From Sphingobium trunci (lineage in GTDB: Bacteria; Pseudomonadota; Alphaproteobacteria; Sphingomonadales; Sphingomonadaceae), in assembly GCF_022664535.1 (NCBI RefSeq), contig NZ_JAKUJY010000004.1, forward strand, positions 186,001 through 250,000: a stretch of DNA of 64,000 nt. Reading direction: 5' to 3'. This document shows, one piece after another, positions 7,430 through 15,154 of this stretch (position 1 is the stretch's first letter; every line of letters begins with the position of its first letter). The notes under the pieces were generated by a model. That model saw only the letters and a program-made list of their open reading frames with translations. It ran no database searches and was not told the DNA's origin. The position numbers and the translations under genes are program-made.

Positions 7430-8218
7430 GTGGATCTGGGCATAGTGGGAAAGACCGCGCTGGTTGCGGGCGGCAGCGCGGGTCTGGGTGGGGCCAGTGC
7501 CCGCGCGCTTGCGCGGGAAGGCGTCGACCTGTTCGTCAGCGCGCGTGGCGGCGACCGGCTTGAGGCAGCGGCGGCGGCCATCCGGGCGGAAACGGGGAGC
7601 AAGGTGACAGCGATCGTCGCCGACCATGGCAGCAAGGAAGGGCGCCAGCGCCTGTTCGATGCCTGTCCGGCGCCCGATATACTGGTCATCACCTTTTCGC
7701 CCCCGCCGCTGACCGACGATTATCGGAAGGTGACGGCCGACCAGTGGCGCGCCGTGTTCGACATGGCCGTCGTCGGGTCGACCGAACTGATGCGCCATTA
7801 TTTGCAGGGCATGGCCGATCGCGGCTTCGGCCGGATCGTCAACATCAGCACCATCGCCGCCAAATATCCGCTGGCGGCGCGGATGCTCTCGGGGGCATCG
7901 CGGGCTGCGGTGGGCAATTATGCGACAGGCCTGTCGAAACTGCTGGCCCGGCATAACGTCGCCGTCAATTCGCTGCTACCTGGCATTTTCGAAACGCCGG
8001 GGCTGACGGGCACCTTCACCGATGCGGCCAGCGCCAACGGCACGAGCGAGGCGGAGGAGCGCGAGAAGTTCCTGCGCCGGTTCAACATTCCCGCCCGTCG
8101 CTATGGCGACCCCGATGAAATCGGCGCATTGTGCGCCATGCTGTGCAGCCGCCATGCCGGCTACGTCGTGGGGCAGAGCCTGGGCGTGGACGGCGGGCTG
8201 GGAGGAGCATTGTTTTGA
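7430..8218 (+). CDS. SDR family oxidoreductase with non-canonical S-x3-R active site
   Basis: A 262-residue classical-length SDR. The cofactor loop VAGGSAGLGGASA is near residue 10, and VNISTIAAKYPLA carries the active-site Ser strand. The usual YxxxK is replaced by SGASR, with Ser for Tyr and Arg for Lys. The C-terminus GQSLGVDGGLGGALF is typical of the family. The GTG at 7430 follows GGAAGG and comes 14 bases after the preceding crotonase. The stop overlaps the TTG start of the next crotonase. The fold is certain. Oxidoreductase activity is doubtful because both catalytic residues are changed, but related SDRs with an LSGA(S/T)R motif are widespread, so it is not simply a decayed gene. Confidence 0.82.
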   Translation: MDLGIVGKTALVAGGSAGLGGASARALAREGVDLFVSARGGDRLEAAAAAIRAETGSKVTAIVADHGSKEGRQRLFDACPAPDILVITFSPPPLTDDYRKVTADQWRAVFDMAVVGSTELMRHYLQGMADRGFGRIVNISTIAAKYPLAARMLSGASRAAVGNYATGLSKLLARHNVAVNSLLPGIFETPGLTGTFTDAASANGTSEAEEREKFLRRFNIPARRYGDPDEIGALCAMLCSRHAGYVVGQSLGVDGGLGGALF

Positions 8219-9000
8219 GCGACGATACGGGCACCGTATTTTCGGAATTGCATGTGGGTGGCGTCCTGCTGCTGACCCTGTCCTTTCCGGCCCGGCGCAA
8301 CGCCATCTCCATGCGTATGCGCGCGGTGCTGGAAGAGAGGCTGGAGCAGGCGCAGACCGACCCGGCCTGCCGCGCCATCGTGCTGACGGGGGAGGGCGAG
8401 CATTTTTGTTCGGGCGGCGACCTCACCAGCTTTGCGGGCGTAACCTCCTCCGGCGGGCGGCTGCGCATGCAGAATCTGCACCGGATCATCCGCATGATGG
8501 CGGCGGGCAGGAAGCCGATCGTCGCGGCGGTGGAGGGGGCGGCGATGGGCGCCGGTCTTGGCCTTGCAGCCGCCTGCGACGTGATCGTCGCGTCGCAGAC
8601 CGCGAAATTCTCCGTGCCCTTTGCCCGGTTCAACCTGGTGCCCGATTATGGCGGCATGTGGACGCTGACCAACCGCATCGGCATGGGCCGCACCCGCCTG
8701 CTGGTGATGAGCGGCCGAACGATCAGGGCCGAGGAAGCCGAACGCATCGGCCTGGTCGAGCAGATCGTTCCGGCAGGGACCGCCCTTGCGGAGGCACTGG
8801 CGCTCGCCGGGCAGATCGCAAAGGGCGCGCCGCTGTCGCATGAATATCTGAAGGCGGTGCTGGCGCGCGGCCCCGCAGGGCTTGAAGACGTCCTTGCCGC
8901 TGAAGCGGATGCGCAGGGCGTGCTCTATGGCACCGAAGATTATGTCGAAGGCTACACCTCCTTCTTCGAAAAACGTGAACCCCAGTTCAAAGGCCAATGA
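8215..9000 (+). CDS. Crotonase family protein, probable enoyl-CoA isomerase
   Basis: A 261-residue crotonase. The oxyanion parts EHFCSGGDLTSF and GAAMGAGLGLAAACDV are clear. Both hydratase Glu positions are replaced (Gly in GAGLG and Phe in SVPFARFNL), while VPDYGGMW carries the Asp seen in PaaG/ECI-type isomerases, so a double-bond isomerase is the better guess. The start is TTG at 8215, eight bases after GGAGGAG and overlapping the upstream stop by four bases. No ATG gives a full N-terminus. It overlaps the acyl-CoA dehydrogenase gene by four bases (ATGA), so the operon is translationally coupled. Confidence 0.83.
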   Translation: MSDDTGTVFSELHVGGVLLLTLSFPARRNAISMRMRAVLEERLEQAQTDPACRAIVLTGEGEHFCSGGDLTSFAGVTSSGGRLRMQNLHRIIRMMAAGRKPIVAAVEGAAMGAGLGLAAACDVIVASQTAKFSVPFARFNLVPDYGGMWTLTNRIGMGRTRLLVMSGRTIRAEEAERIGLVEQIVPAGTALAEALALAGQIAKGAPLSHEYLKAVLARGPAGLEDVLAAEADAQGVLYGTEDYVEGYTSFFEKREPQFKGQ

Positions 9001-10163
9001 CCATGAATGCAATGACCAGCCTGCCTCCCGCCCTTGCGGACGAATCCTACGAGATGTTCGCCGAGACGGTTCGCCGCTTCTTCGAGCGCGAGGCGTCCCC
9101 CGAACGGGTCCAGGAATGGCGCGACGCCGGGATCGTGCCTCGCGAAGTGTGGCGCGCGGCCGGTGACGCGGGCCTGCTGGGCGCGTCGATGCCCGCCGAG
9201 CTGGGCGGTGGAGGCGGCGATTTCGGCCATGAGGCGATCCTGACGCGGGAAGTCGGCCGCCACAATCTGGAGGGCTGGGGCCTGGCCGTCCACAACGCCA
9301 TCGTGCTGCCCTATTTTCTGAGCTACGCCAATGAGGAGCAGAAGGCGCGCTGGATTCCCAAGCTTTGCGCCGGCGAATGGATCTGCGCGATCGCCATGAC
9401 CGAACCGCATGCCGGTTCCGACCTTCAGCGTATCCGCACCACCGCCCGGCGCGAGGGCGATGAATATGTCATCAACGGGCAGAAGGTGTTCATCAGCAAC
9501 GGCCAGAATGCCGACATCATCGTCGTCGCGGCTAAGACCGATCCGACGCTGGGCGCCAAGGGCGTGTCGCTCATCGTGGTCGAGACGGCGGACTTGCCCG
9601 GTTACCGGCGCGGACGCAATCTGGACAAGATCGGCAATGAGATGTCGGACACGTCCGAACTGTTCTTCGACGATGTCCGCGTACCGGCGGAAAACCTGCT
9701 CGGCGGGGTCGAGGGCAAGGGCTTTACCCAGATGATGGTGAAGCTGCCGCAGGAGCGTCTGCTCACCGCCCTTCTGTGCCAGGGTTCAGCCGAGCGCGCG
9801 CTGTGGTTGACGCTGGAATATGTGAAGGAACGTGAAATCTTTGGCCAGCGCCTGTTCGATTTCCAGAACACCCAGTTCAAGCTGGCCGAGATGAAGACCG
9901 AGACGACCATCAGCGAAGCCTTTGTCGATCGCTGCGTCGAACAGCATATGAGGGGTGAGATGACCACCGAGCTTGCCTCCATGGCGAAGCTCTACACCTC
10001 CGAACTGTGCGGCCGGGTCGTTGACCAGTGCCTCCAGTTTTTTGGCGGATATGGTTATATGACCGAATATCCGATTGCGCGTATGTACAAGGATGTGCGT
10101 GTGCGCCGCATCCTTGCCGGTTCGAGCGAAGTCATGAAGATGATTATCGCGCGATCCCTGTGA
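8997..10163 (+). CDS. Acyl-CoA dehydrogenase
   Basis: A full-length 388-residue FAD enzyme that oxidises an acyl-CoA to the 2-enoyl-CoA. The family signatures AMTEPHAGSDLQ (near residue 138) and QFFGGYGYMTEYPIARMYKDVRV in the C-terminal domain are present. The site ILAGSSEVMK replaces the common EGT motif, so the catalytic base is probably elsewhere, as in long-chain or isovaleryl types. The ATG at 8997 overlaps the previous stop. It is the last gene of the 6612-10163 run and is followed by a hairpin. Confidence 0.92.
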   Translation: MTMNAMTSLPPALADESYEMFAETVRRFFEREASPERVQEWRDAGIVPREVWRAAGDAGLLGASMPAELGGGGGDFGHEAILTREVGRHNLEGWGLAVHNAIVLPYFLSYANEEQKARWIPKLCAGEWICAIAMTEPHAGSDLQRIRTTARREGDEYVINGQKVFISNGQNADIIVVAAKTDPTLGAKGVSLIVVETADLPGYRRGRNLDKIGNEMSDTSELFFDDVRVPAENLLGGVEGKGFTQMMVKLPQERLLTALLCQGSAERALWLTLEYVKEREIFGQRLFDFQNTQFKLAEMKTETTISEAFVDRCVEQHMRGEMTTELASMAKLYTSELCGRVVDQCLQFFGGYGYMTEYPIARMYKDVRVRRILAGSSEVMKMIIARSL

Positions 10164-10173
10164 TCTCTGCCAC

Positions 10174-10199
10174 CGGCGCCTGACGACTGTCGGGCGCCG
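10174..10199 (+). terminator. Hairpin after the crotonase/dehydrogenase run
   Basis: CGGCGCC (10174-10180) pairs with GGCGCCG (10193-10199), with an inner GAC/GTC extension. No T-run follows, so termination is uncertain. Confidence 0.35.
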
Positions 10200-10273
10200 A
10201 CGCAGTGTCCCCGGACGGGCCGATGGATGTCGGATCTTTGCGCGGTGCTGAAACGGTTGGAAAGGGGAAGGCC

Positions 10274-11341
10274 ATGGTTGATATCGACAAGAGCAAGCCG
10301 GTGCTGGTCACGGGCGCGACCGGCTATGTGGCGGGCTGGATCGTCAAGCGGCTGCTGGAGGAGGGCGCCACCGTCCATGCGGCGGTGCGTGACCCCGGCA
10401 ATGCGGAGAAGCTCCGATATCTCAATGAAATAGCGGTGGGCCTTCCCGGAACGATCCGCTATTTCAAGGCGGACCTGCTCGACGAAGGCTCCTATGCGGA
10501 GGCGATGGCCGGTTGCGAGGTGGTGTTCCACACGGCCTCGCCCTTCTTCCGCGATGTGAAGGACGCACAGACCGAACTGGTCGATCCGGCGGTGAAGGGC
10601 ACCCGCAATGTGCTGGAAACCGCGAACCGCACGGAATCGGTCCGGCGCGTGGTCGTCACCAGCAGTTGCGCTGCCATCTATGGCGACGCGGCCGACATCG
10701 CGACCTATCCGGGCCAGGTGATGACCGAGCAATGCTGGAACAGCAGTTCCTCGCTCGACCATAATCCCTATCCCTATTCGAAGGTGCTGGCCGAGAAGGA
10801 AGCCTGGAAGATCGCCGAGGCGCAGTCGCGGTGGAAGCTGGTCGTCATCAATCCGGGCTTCGTGCTCGGCCCGGCCATCAATCCCTATGGCGAGGGCGAG
10901 AGCTTCGCGGTCATCCGCCAGATGGGCGGCGGCCCGATGAAGGCGGGCATCCCGGCGATCGGCATCGGCGTCATCGACGTGCGCGACCTGGCCGAGGCGC
11001 ATCTGCGCGCGGGCTTCCTGCCGGAGGCGAACGGGCGCAACATCATCGTCGCGGAAAACACCTCCTTGCTCGATCTGGCGGCGACGCTGCGGCCCAAATT
11101 TCCCAGATATCCCCTGCCCAAAAGCCTCCTGCCCAAATGGCTCGTCTGGCTGGTGGGGCCGTTGGCCGACAAGTCCACGACCCGCAAGTTCATTTCCCGC
11201 AATGTCGGCCATCCGTGGAAGGCGGACAATAGCAAGAGCGTCCGCGAACTCGGCATGAGCTATCGGCCGATTGCGCAGACCATGCAGGACATGTTCCAGC
11301 AGATCGTCGATACGGGGCAGATTCCGGTACCCAAGGGCTGA
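10274..11341 (+). CDS. NAD(P)-dependent extended SDR (dihydroflavonol reductase-like)
   Basis: A 355-residue extended SDR. It has VLVTGATGYVAGWIVKRLL at the N-terminus (TGxxGxxG type) and the catalytic YPYSKVLAE (YxxxK). A VVFHTASPF segment is typical of dihydroflavonol-4-reductase, cinnamoyl-CoA reductase and 3-beta-HSD-like enzymes. The ATG at 10274 follows GGGGAAGG. An upstream in-frame ATG at 10223 has no clear binding site. It is followed after 26 bases by an F420-reductase-like gene. It probably reduces a carbonyl or oxidises a secondary alcohol of the catabolised compound, with the substrate unknown. Confidence 0.88.
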   Translation: MVDIDKSKPVLVTGATGYVAGWIVKRLLEEGATVHAAVRDPGNAEKLRYLNEIAVGLPGTIRYFKADLLDEGSYAEAMAGCEVVFHTASPFFRDVKDAQTELVDPAVKGTRNVLETANRTESVRRVVVTSSCAAIYGDAADIATYPGQVMTEQCWNSSSSLDHNPYPYSKVLAEKEAWKIAEAQSRWKLVVINPGFVLGPAINPYGEGESFAVIRQMGGGPMKAGIPAIGIGVIDVRDLAEAHLRAGFLPEANGRNIIVAENTSLLDLAATLRPKFPRYPLPKSLLPKWLVWLVGPLADKSTTRKFISRNVGHPWKADNSKSVRELGMSYRPIAQTMQDMFQQIVDTGQIPVPKG

Positions 11342-11367
11342 CGGGCTGCCTCACCGGAGAGGAATGG

Positions 11368-12084
11368 ATGGAAATAGGAATCATCGGGGCCGGCAATATC
11401 GGCGGCACGCTGGCAAGGTTGTTCAGCGAGGCTGGTCACAAGGTGATGATCGCCAATTCGCGCGGACCGGACTCACTGCGCGACCTGGCCGACCGGCTGG
11501 GCGTGCAGGCGGTGGACCGGCGGGAGGCGGCGCGTGCCCGCGATCTCGTTGTCCTTGCGCTGCGGCCCACGGTGATCGCCGGGCTGGGAGCCGACCTGTT
11601 TTCGGAAACGCCCGCCGACACCATCATCGTCGATACCGGCAACTATTATCCGGAAGCGCGCGACGGCCGGATCGCCGGGATCGATGAGGGCCTGCCCGAA
11701 AGCGTCTGGGTGGCGAAGACGATCGGCCGTCCGGTGCTCAAGGCATTCAACAGCATCGGGGCGCCCAGCCTAGCCACGGGCAGCCGCCCGAAAGGGAGTA
11801 AGGATCGCATCGCCTTGGCCGTTTCCGGTGACGATATCGCCGCAAAGGAAAAGCTGATGGGGTTGCTCGACCAGATCGGTTTCGACAGTGTCGATGCGGG
11901 GCCGCTTTCCCAATCCTGGCGGCAGCAACCGGGCACGCTGGGCTATTGCCATGACTATGAGACGGCGCGTCTGCGTGCGGCGCTGGCCGCCGCGAATCCG
12001 GATCATGTGGCGCATTGCCGGGCGGAGGGCGATGCCTTCGCGATCCAACTGATCGCCATGCACACCGGCGCGGGACGGGTCTGA
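11368..12084 (+). CDS. NADPH-dependent F420 reductase-like Rossmann protein
   Basis: A 238-residue dinucleotide-binding protein of the F420-dependent NADP reductase-like family (COG2085). The N-terminal GIIGAGNIGGTLARLF is the GxGxxG loop and IANSRGP follows the second strand, the position that reads the NADP phosphate. A central NYYPEARDGR and the VKAFNSIG-like segment (LKAFNSIG) match the family. Many members in bacteria without F420 act as NADP-dependent reductases or are uncharacterised. The ATG at 11368 follows GAGAGG. It sits between an extended SDR and an aldo/keto reductase on the same strand. Confidence 0.82.
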   Translation: MEIGIIGAGNIGGTLARLFSEAGHKVMIANSRGPDSLRDLADRLGVQAVDRREAARARDLVVLALRPTVIAGLGADLFSETPADTIIVDTGNYYPEARDGRIAGIDEGLPESVWVAKTIGRPVLKAFNSIGAPSLATGSRPKGSKDRIALAVSGDDIAAKEKLMGLLDQIGFDSVDAGPLSQSWRQQPGTLGYCHDYETARLRAALAAANPDHVAHCRAEGDAFAIQLIAMHTGAGRV

Positions 12085-12111
12085 GCGCCGCGGCCATTTT
12101 TCAGGAAGAGG

Positions 12112-13152
12112 ATGACAACAATGGAAACCCGGTTCTTGGGAGCGAGCGGACTGGAAGTGTCCGTGCTCAGCTTTGGTGCGATGACTTTTTCCGAAGGCAC
12201 GGGCATGTTCGGCTTGGTCGGCCAGACGCAGGGCGGCGACGCGCGGCGCCAGGTCGATATCTGCCTCGATGCCGGGGTGACGCTGTTCGACACCGCCGAC
12301 ATGTATTCGGAGGGCAAGTCGGAGGAGATATTGGGCGCGGCGCTGGGCGACCGGCGCAAGGACATCATCCTTGCGACCAAGGGCTTTGCCGCCATGGGGC
12401 CGGGCGCGCATGACCGGGGCCTGTCGCGCCGCCACCTGATCGAGGCCTGCGAAGATTCGCTGCGGCGGCTCAAGACCGACTGGATCGACCTCTATCAGGT
12501 CCATAATTTCGATGCGCGCGTGCCGCTGGAGGAAACGCTGCGCGCTCTCGATGACCTGGTGACGGCGGGCAAGATCCGCTATGTCGGCTGCTCCAACTAT
12601 GCGGGCTGGCAGTTGATGAAGGCCGCGGCCATCGCCGACAAGCGTGGCTACAGCCCCTATGTCAGCCAGCAGATCCAATATTCGCTGATGGTGCGCGATG
12701 CGGAGGAGGAACTGCTCCCCTGCGGCGTCGACCAGGGCGTTGGCAGCCTGATCTGGAGCCCGCTGGCACAGGGCTATCTCAGCGGCAAGTTCAGGGGCGG
12801 TTCGAGTGGTACGACCCGGCTGGAAGCATCGGGCGGCCTCAAGCTGTTCGCGGGTGAAACGGGCGAGGCGGTGCTCGCGGCGATGGACGCCATTGTCGAG
12901 GCGCGTGGCACTGTCAGCCACAGTCAGGTCGCGCTCAACTGGGTGCTGAAGCGTCCCGGGGTGACGACGATCCTGGTCGGCGCGCGCACGGACGAGCAGT
13001 TGAACGACAATCTCGCGGCGGCGCAATGGTCGCTGACCGACGAGGAAGTGGCGGCTCTGGACAAGGCGAGCCAGCGTCCTGTCCCGGCCTATCCCAATTC
13101 GAGCCACCGGCGCTACACCGACCGGAACCCGCAACTCTTCCCGCGTTATTGA
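12112..13152 (+). CDS. Aldo/keto reductase
   Basis: A 346-residue NADPH-dependent aldo/keto reductase of the YajO/tas-like group. The TIM barrel elements are visible: DTADMYSEGKSEEILG with the catalytic Asp and Tyr, LATKGF with the Lys, YQVHNFDA with the His position, VGCSNYAGWQL, and the C-terminal cofactor-binding VGARTDEQL. Starts at 12112 and 12121 are both possible behind AGGAAGAGG. The second has better spacing. It ends just before a strong terminator facing a convergent thioesterase gene. Confidence 0.9.
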   Translation: MTTMETRFLGASGLEVSVLSFGAMTFSEGTGMFGLVGQTQGGDARRQVDICLDAGVTLFDTADMYSEGKSEEILGAALGDRRKDIILATKGFAAMGPGAHDRGLSRRHLIEACEDSLRRLKTDWIDLYQVHNFDARVPLEETLRALDDLVTAGKIRYVGCSNYAGWQLMKAAAIADKRGYSPYVSQQIQYSLMVRDAEEELLPCGVDQGVGSLIWSPLAQGYLSGKFRGGSSGTTRLEASGGLKLFAGETGEAVLAAMDAIVEARGTVSHSQVALNWVLKRPGVTTILVGARTDEQLNDNLAAAQWSLTDEEVAALDKASQRPVPAYPNSSHRRYTDRNPQLFPRY

Positions 13153-13163
13153 CCGCCTGCTGC

Positions 13164-13197
13164 ATGGCCCGGACGCGTCCGGGCCATCGCCTTTTCT
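13164..13197. terminator. Rho-independent terminator between convergent genes
   Basis: ATGGCCCGGA (13164-13173) and TCCGGGCCAT (13178-13187) form a ten-base stem with a CGCG loop, followed by CTTTTCTT. It serves the aldo/keto reductase on the plus strand and may also act on the convergent thioesterase transcript. Confidence 0.8.
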
Positions 13198-13689
13198 TCA
13201 GCCGTTCATCACCAGCCCGGACAGGAAGGCGCGTAGCGGCTCTGGCAGGGGCGCGGGCCTGCGGCTGTCCCTGTCCACATAGACATGGACGAAAAAGCCC
13301 TCAGCCGACGCCTCCTCCTCATCGCCCCGGAACAGGCCGATCTCATAGCGGACGCTGGAGGTGCCGAGTTGCGCTACCCGGATGCCCGCGTCGACCGTTT
13401 CGGGAAAGCTGATCGGGGCGGCATAGCGACAGCCGGTCTCCACCACCAGCCCGATCACTTCGCTCCGTTCCGGGGCCAGCACGCCCGCGTCGATCAGCGC
13501 GGCATTCACCGCTGTGTCGAAAAAGCTGTAGTAGATGACATTGTTGACATGGCCGTAGACGTCGTTGTCCATCCAGCGCGTCGTGATCTGACGGAACTGC
13601 GCATAATCCTTGCGGGTGGCGCGAATCCTGGGTTTTTTCTTCGTTTCCGTTGCGGTTCCGTCGCCGGTCCCGGTCGTCGCAATTGTCAT
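13198..13689 (-). CDS. Acyl-CoA thioesterase (4HBT fold)
   Basis: A 163-residue hotdog-fold thioesterase. The signature RWMDNDVYGHVNNVIYYSFFDTA is the 4HBT active-site helix with the Asp used in this clade. The N-terminal 25 residues are polar and poorly conserved. I chose the ATG at 13689, seven bases after GGGAG. ATG codons at 13695 and 13713 are possible but less well placed. It is monocistronic and convergent to the aldo/keto reductase. It probably hydrolyses short or aromatic acyl-CoA to balance the free CoA pool. Confidence 0.87.
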   Translation of the reverse strand: MTIATTGTGDGTATETKKKPRIRATRKDYAQFRQITTRWMDNDVYGHVNNVIYYSFFDTAVNAALIDAGVLAPERSEVIGLVVETGCRYAAPISFPETVDAGIRVAQLGTSSVRYEIGLFRGDEEEASAEGFFVHVYVDRDSRRPAPLPEPLRAFLSGLVMNG

Positions 13690-13796
13690 TTGCATCTCCC
13701 AATTGACTTCCATAAGGAACCAAATGTCGCGCGCGTCAAGGCTGCAACCGCCCGTACCGTGCGACCTGGATAAATGAGACAGACAGGTGGCATCCG

Positions 13797-14933
13797 ATGA
13801 AAGTGAGAGCGGTCGTTTTGCGCGAAATGGGTGCCGCCCATCCCTATGCCGAGACCCGGCCGTTGCGGATCGAGGAGGTACAGCTTGACCCGCCCGGTCC
13901 CGGCGAGGTGCTCGTCAAGATCGCGGCTGCGGGGCTGTGCCATTCCGACCTGTCGGTGGTGAACGGCAGCCGCCCGCGCCCGATGCCGATGGCGATCGGG
14001 CATGAGGCCGCGGGCGTCGTGGTGGAGACGGGCGAGGGGGTCGATGACCTCACCCCCGGCGATCATGTCGTCATGGTCTTCATGCCGAGTTGCGGCCATT
14101 GCCTGCCCTGTTCGGAGGGGCGGCCGGCGCTGTGCGAACCCGGCGCGGCGGCCAATGGTTCGGGCAAGCTGCTGTCCGGCGCGATCCGCCTGCATGAATG
14201 CGACGGCGAAGGGCATATACACCATCATCTGGGCTGTTCCGCCTTTGCCGACCATGCGGTGGTGTCGCGGCGCTCGCTGGTGAAGGTCGACAAGGATCTG
14301 CCGCTGGTGGAGGCCGCTCTGTTCGGTTGCGCGGTCCTGACCGGTGTCGGCGCTGTGGTGAATACGGCCAAGGTTCAGGCCGGGCAGAGCGTGGTCGTGA
14401 TCGGGCTGGGCGGCGTGGGTCTGGCGGCGCTGCTGGGTGCGCTGGCAGCGGGCGCATCGACGGTGGTCGCGGTTGACCTGTCGGAAGACAAGCTGGAACT
14501 GGCGCGGAGCCTGGGCGCGACCGCCACCATCAATGCGGCCGATCCCGAATGCGTGGCGAAAGTGCGCGCGCTCACCCAAGGCGGCGCGGATTTCGCCTTC
14601 GAATTTGCGGGCGTCGCGCGCGCGCTGGACAATGCCTATCAGATGACCCGCCGGGGCGGCACGACGGTGACCGCGGGCCTGCCGCCGCCGGACGCGACGT
14701 TGGGCGTCAATATCGTCAATCTCGTGGCTGAGGAGCGCACGGTGAAGGGCAGCTATATCGGCACCTGCGTGCCGGTGCGCGACGTGCCGCGCTATGTCGC
14801 CCTCTATCGGTCAGGCAGGCTGCCCGTGAACAAGCTGTTGAGCGGCGTCATCGCGCTGGACGAGATCAATCAGGGCTTCGACCGCCTTCATGACGGCAGC
14901 GTCGCCCGGCTGGTGGTCAGCTTCGAGGGCTGA
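13797..14933 (+). CDS. Zinc-dependent alcohol dehydrogenase (MDR)
   Basis: A 378-residue medium-chain dehydrogenase/reductase of the class III/AdhC-like group. Catalytic zinc ligands are in GLCHSDL and IGHEAAG. The structural zinc loop CGHCLPCSEGRPALC has all four cysteines. The coenzyme loop is VVIGLGGVGLAALLG, with VVAVDLSEDK and its NAD-type Asp. The ATG at 13797 has only a weak upstream site (GGTGGC). It is divergent from the thioesterase. A role in oxidising a primary or secondary alcohol of the substrate is inferred from the setting. Confidence 0.92.
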   Translation: MKVRAVVLREMGAAHPYAETRPLRIEEVQLDPPGPGEVLVKIAAAGLCHSDLSVVNGSRPRPMPMAIGHEAAGVVVETGEGVDDLTPGDHVVMVFMPSCGHCLPCSEGRPALCEPGAAANGSGKLLSGAIRLHECDGEGHIHHHLGCSAFADHAVVSRRSLVKVDKDLPLVEAALFGCAVLTGVGAVVNTAKVQAGQSVVVIGLGGVGLAALLGALAAGASTVVAVDLSEDKLELARSLGATATINAADPECVAKVRALTQGGADFAFEFAGVARALDNAYQMTRRGGTTVTAGLPPPDATLGVNIVNLVAEERTVKGSYIGTCVPVRDVPRYVALYRSGRLPVNKLLSGVIALDEINQGFDRLHDGSVARLVVSFEG

Positions 14934-15094
14934 CCGCCCTTATTGACAGAATGTAAAGTGCCGCGTTAAATCCGGCGCTTCACTATTATAGCGGCCCTCA
15001 CGTGCAGAATCCGGCCTCGGCTCGCGCTCTGTGCCGGATTGTCGGCTTTTGCTCATGAAGTTTTCGAACGTTCCCAACAAGCCCTGGAAAAGAG

Positions 15095-15126
15095 ATTGCC
15101 AGCCAGCTGGGAAGCTGGCTGGCAAT
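15095..15126 (-). terminator. Terminator of the TonB receptor gene
   Basis: ATTGCCAGCCAGCT and its exact complement form a 14-base stem with a four-base loop (15095-15108, 15113-15126). On the minus strand CTCTTTTCC follows, 29 bases after the receptor stop codon. The 221-base gap around it holds nothing else clear. Confidence 0.85.
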
Positions 15127-15154
15127 GCAATCCGTCCGAAGGACAGTTTCGGGA

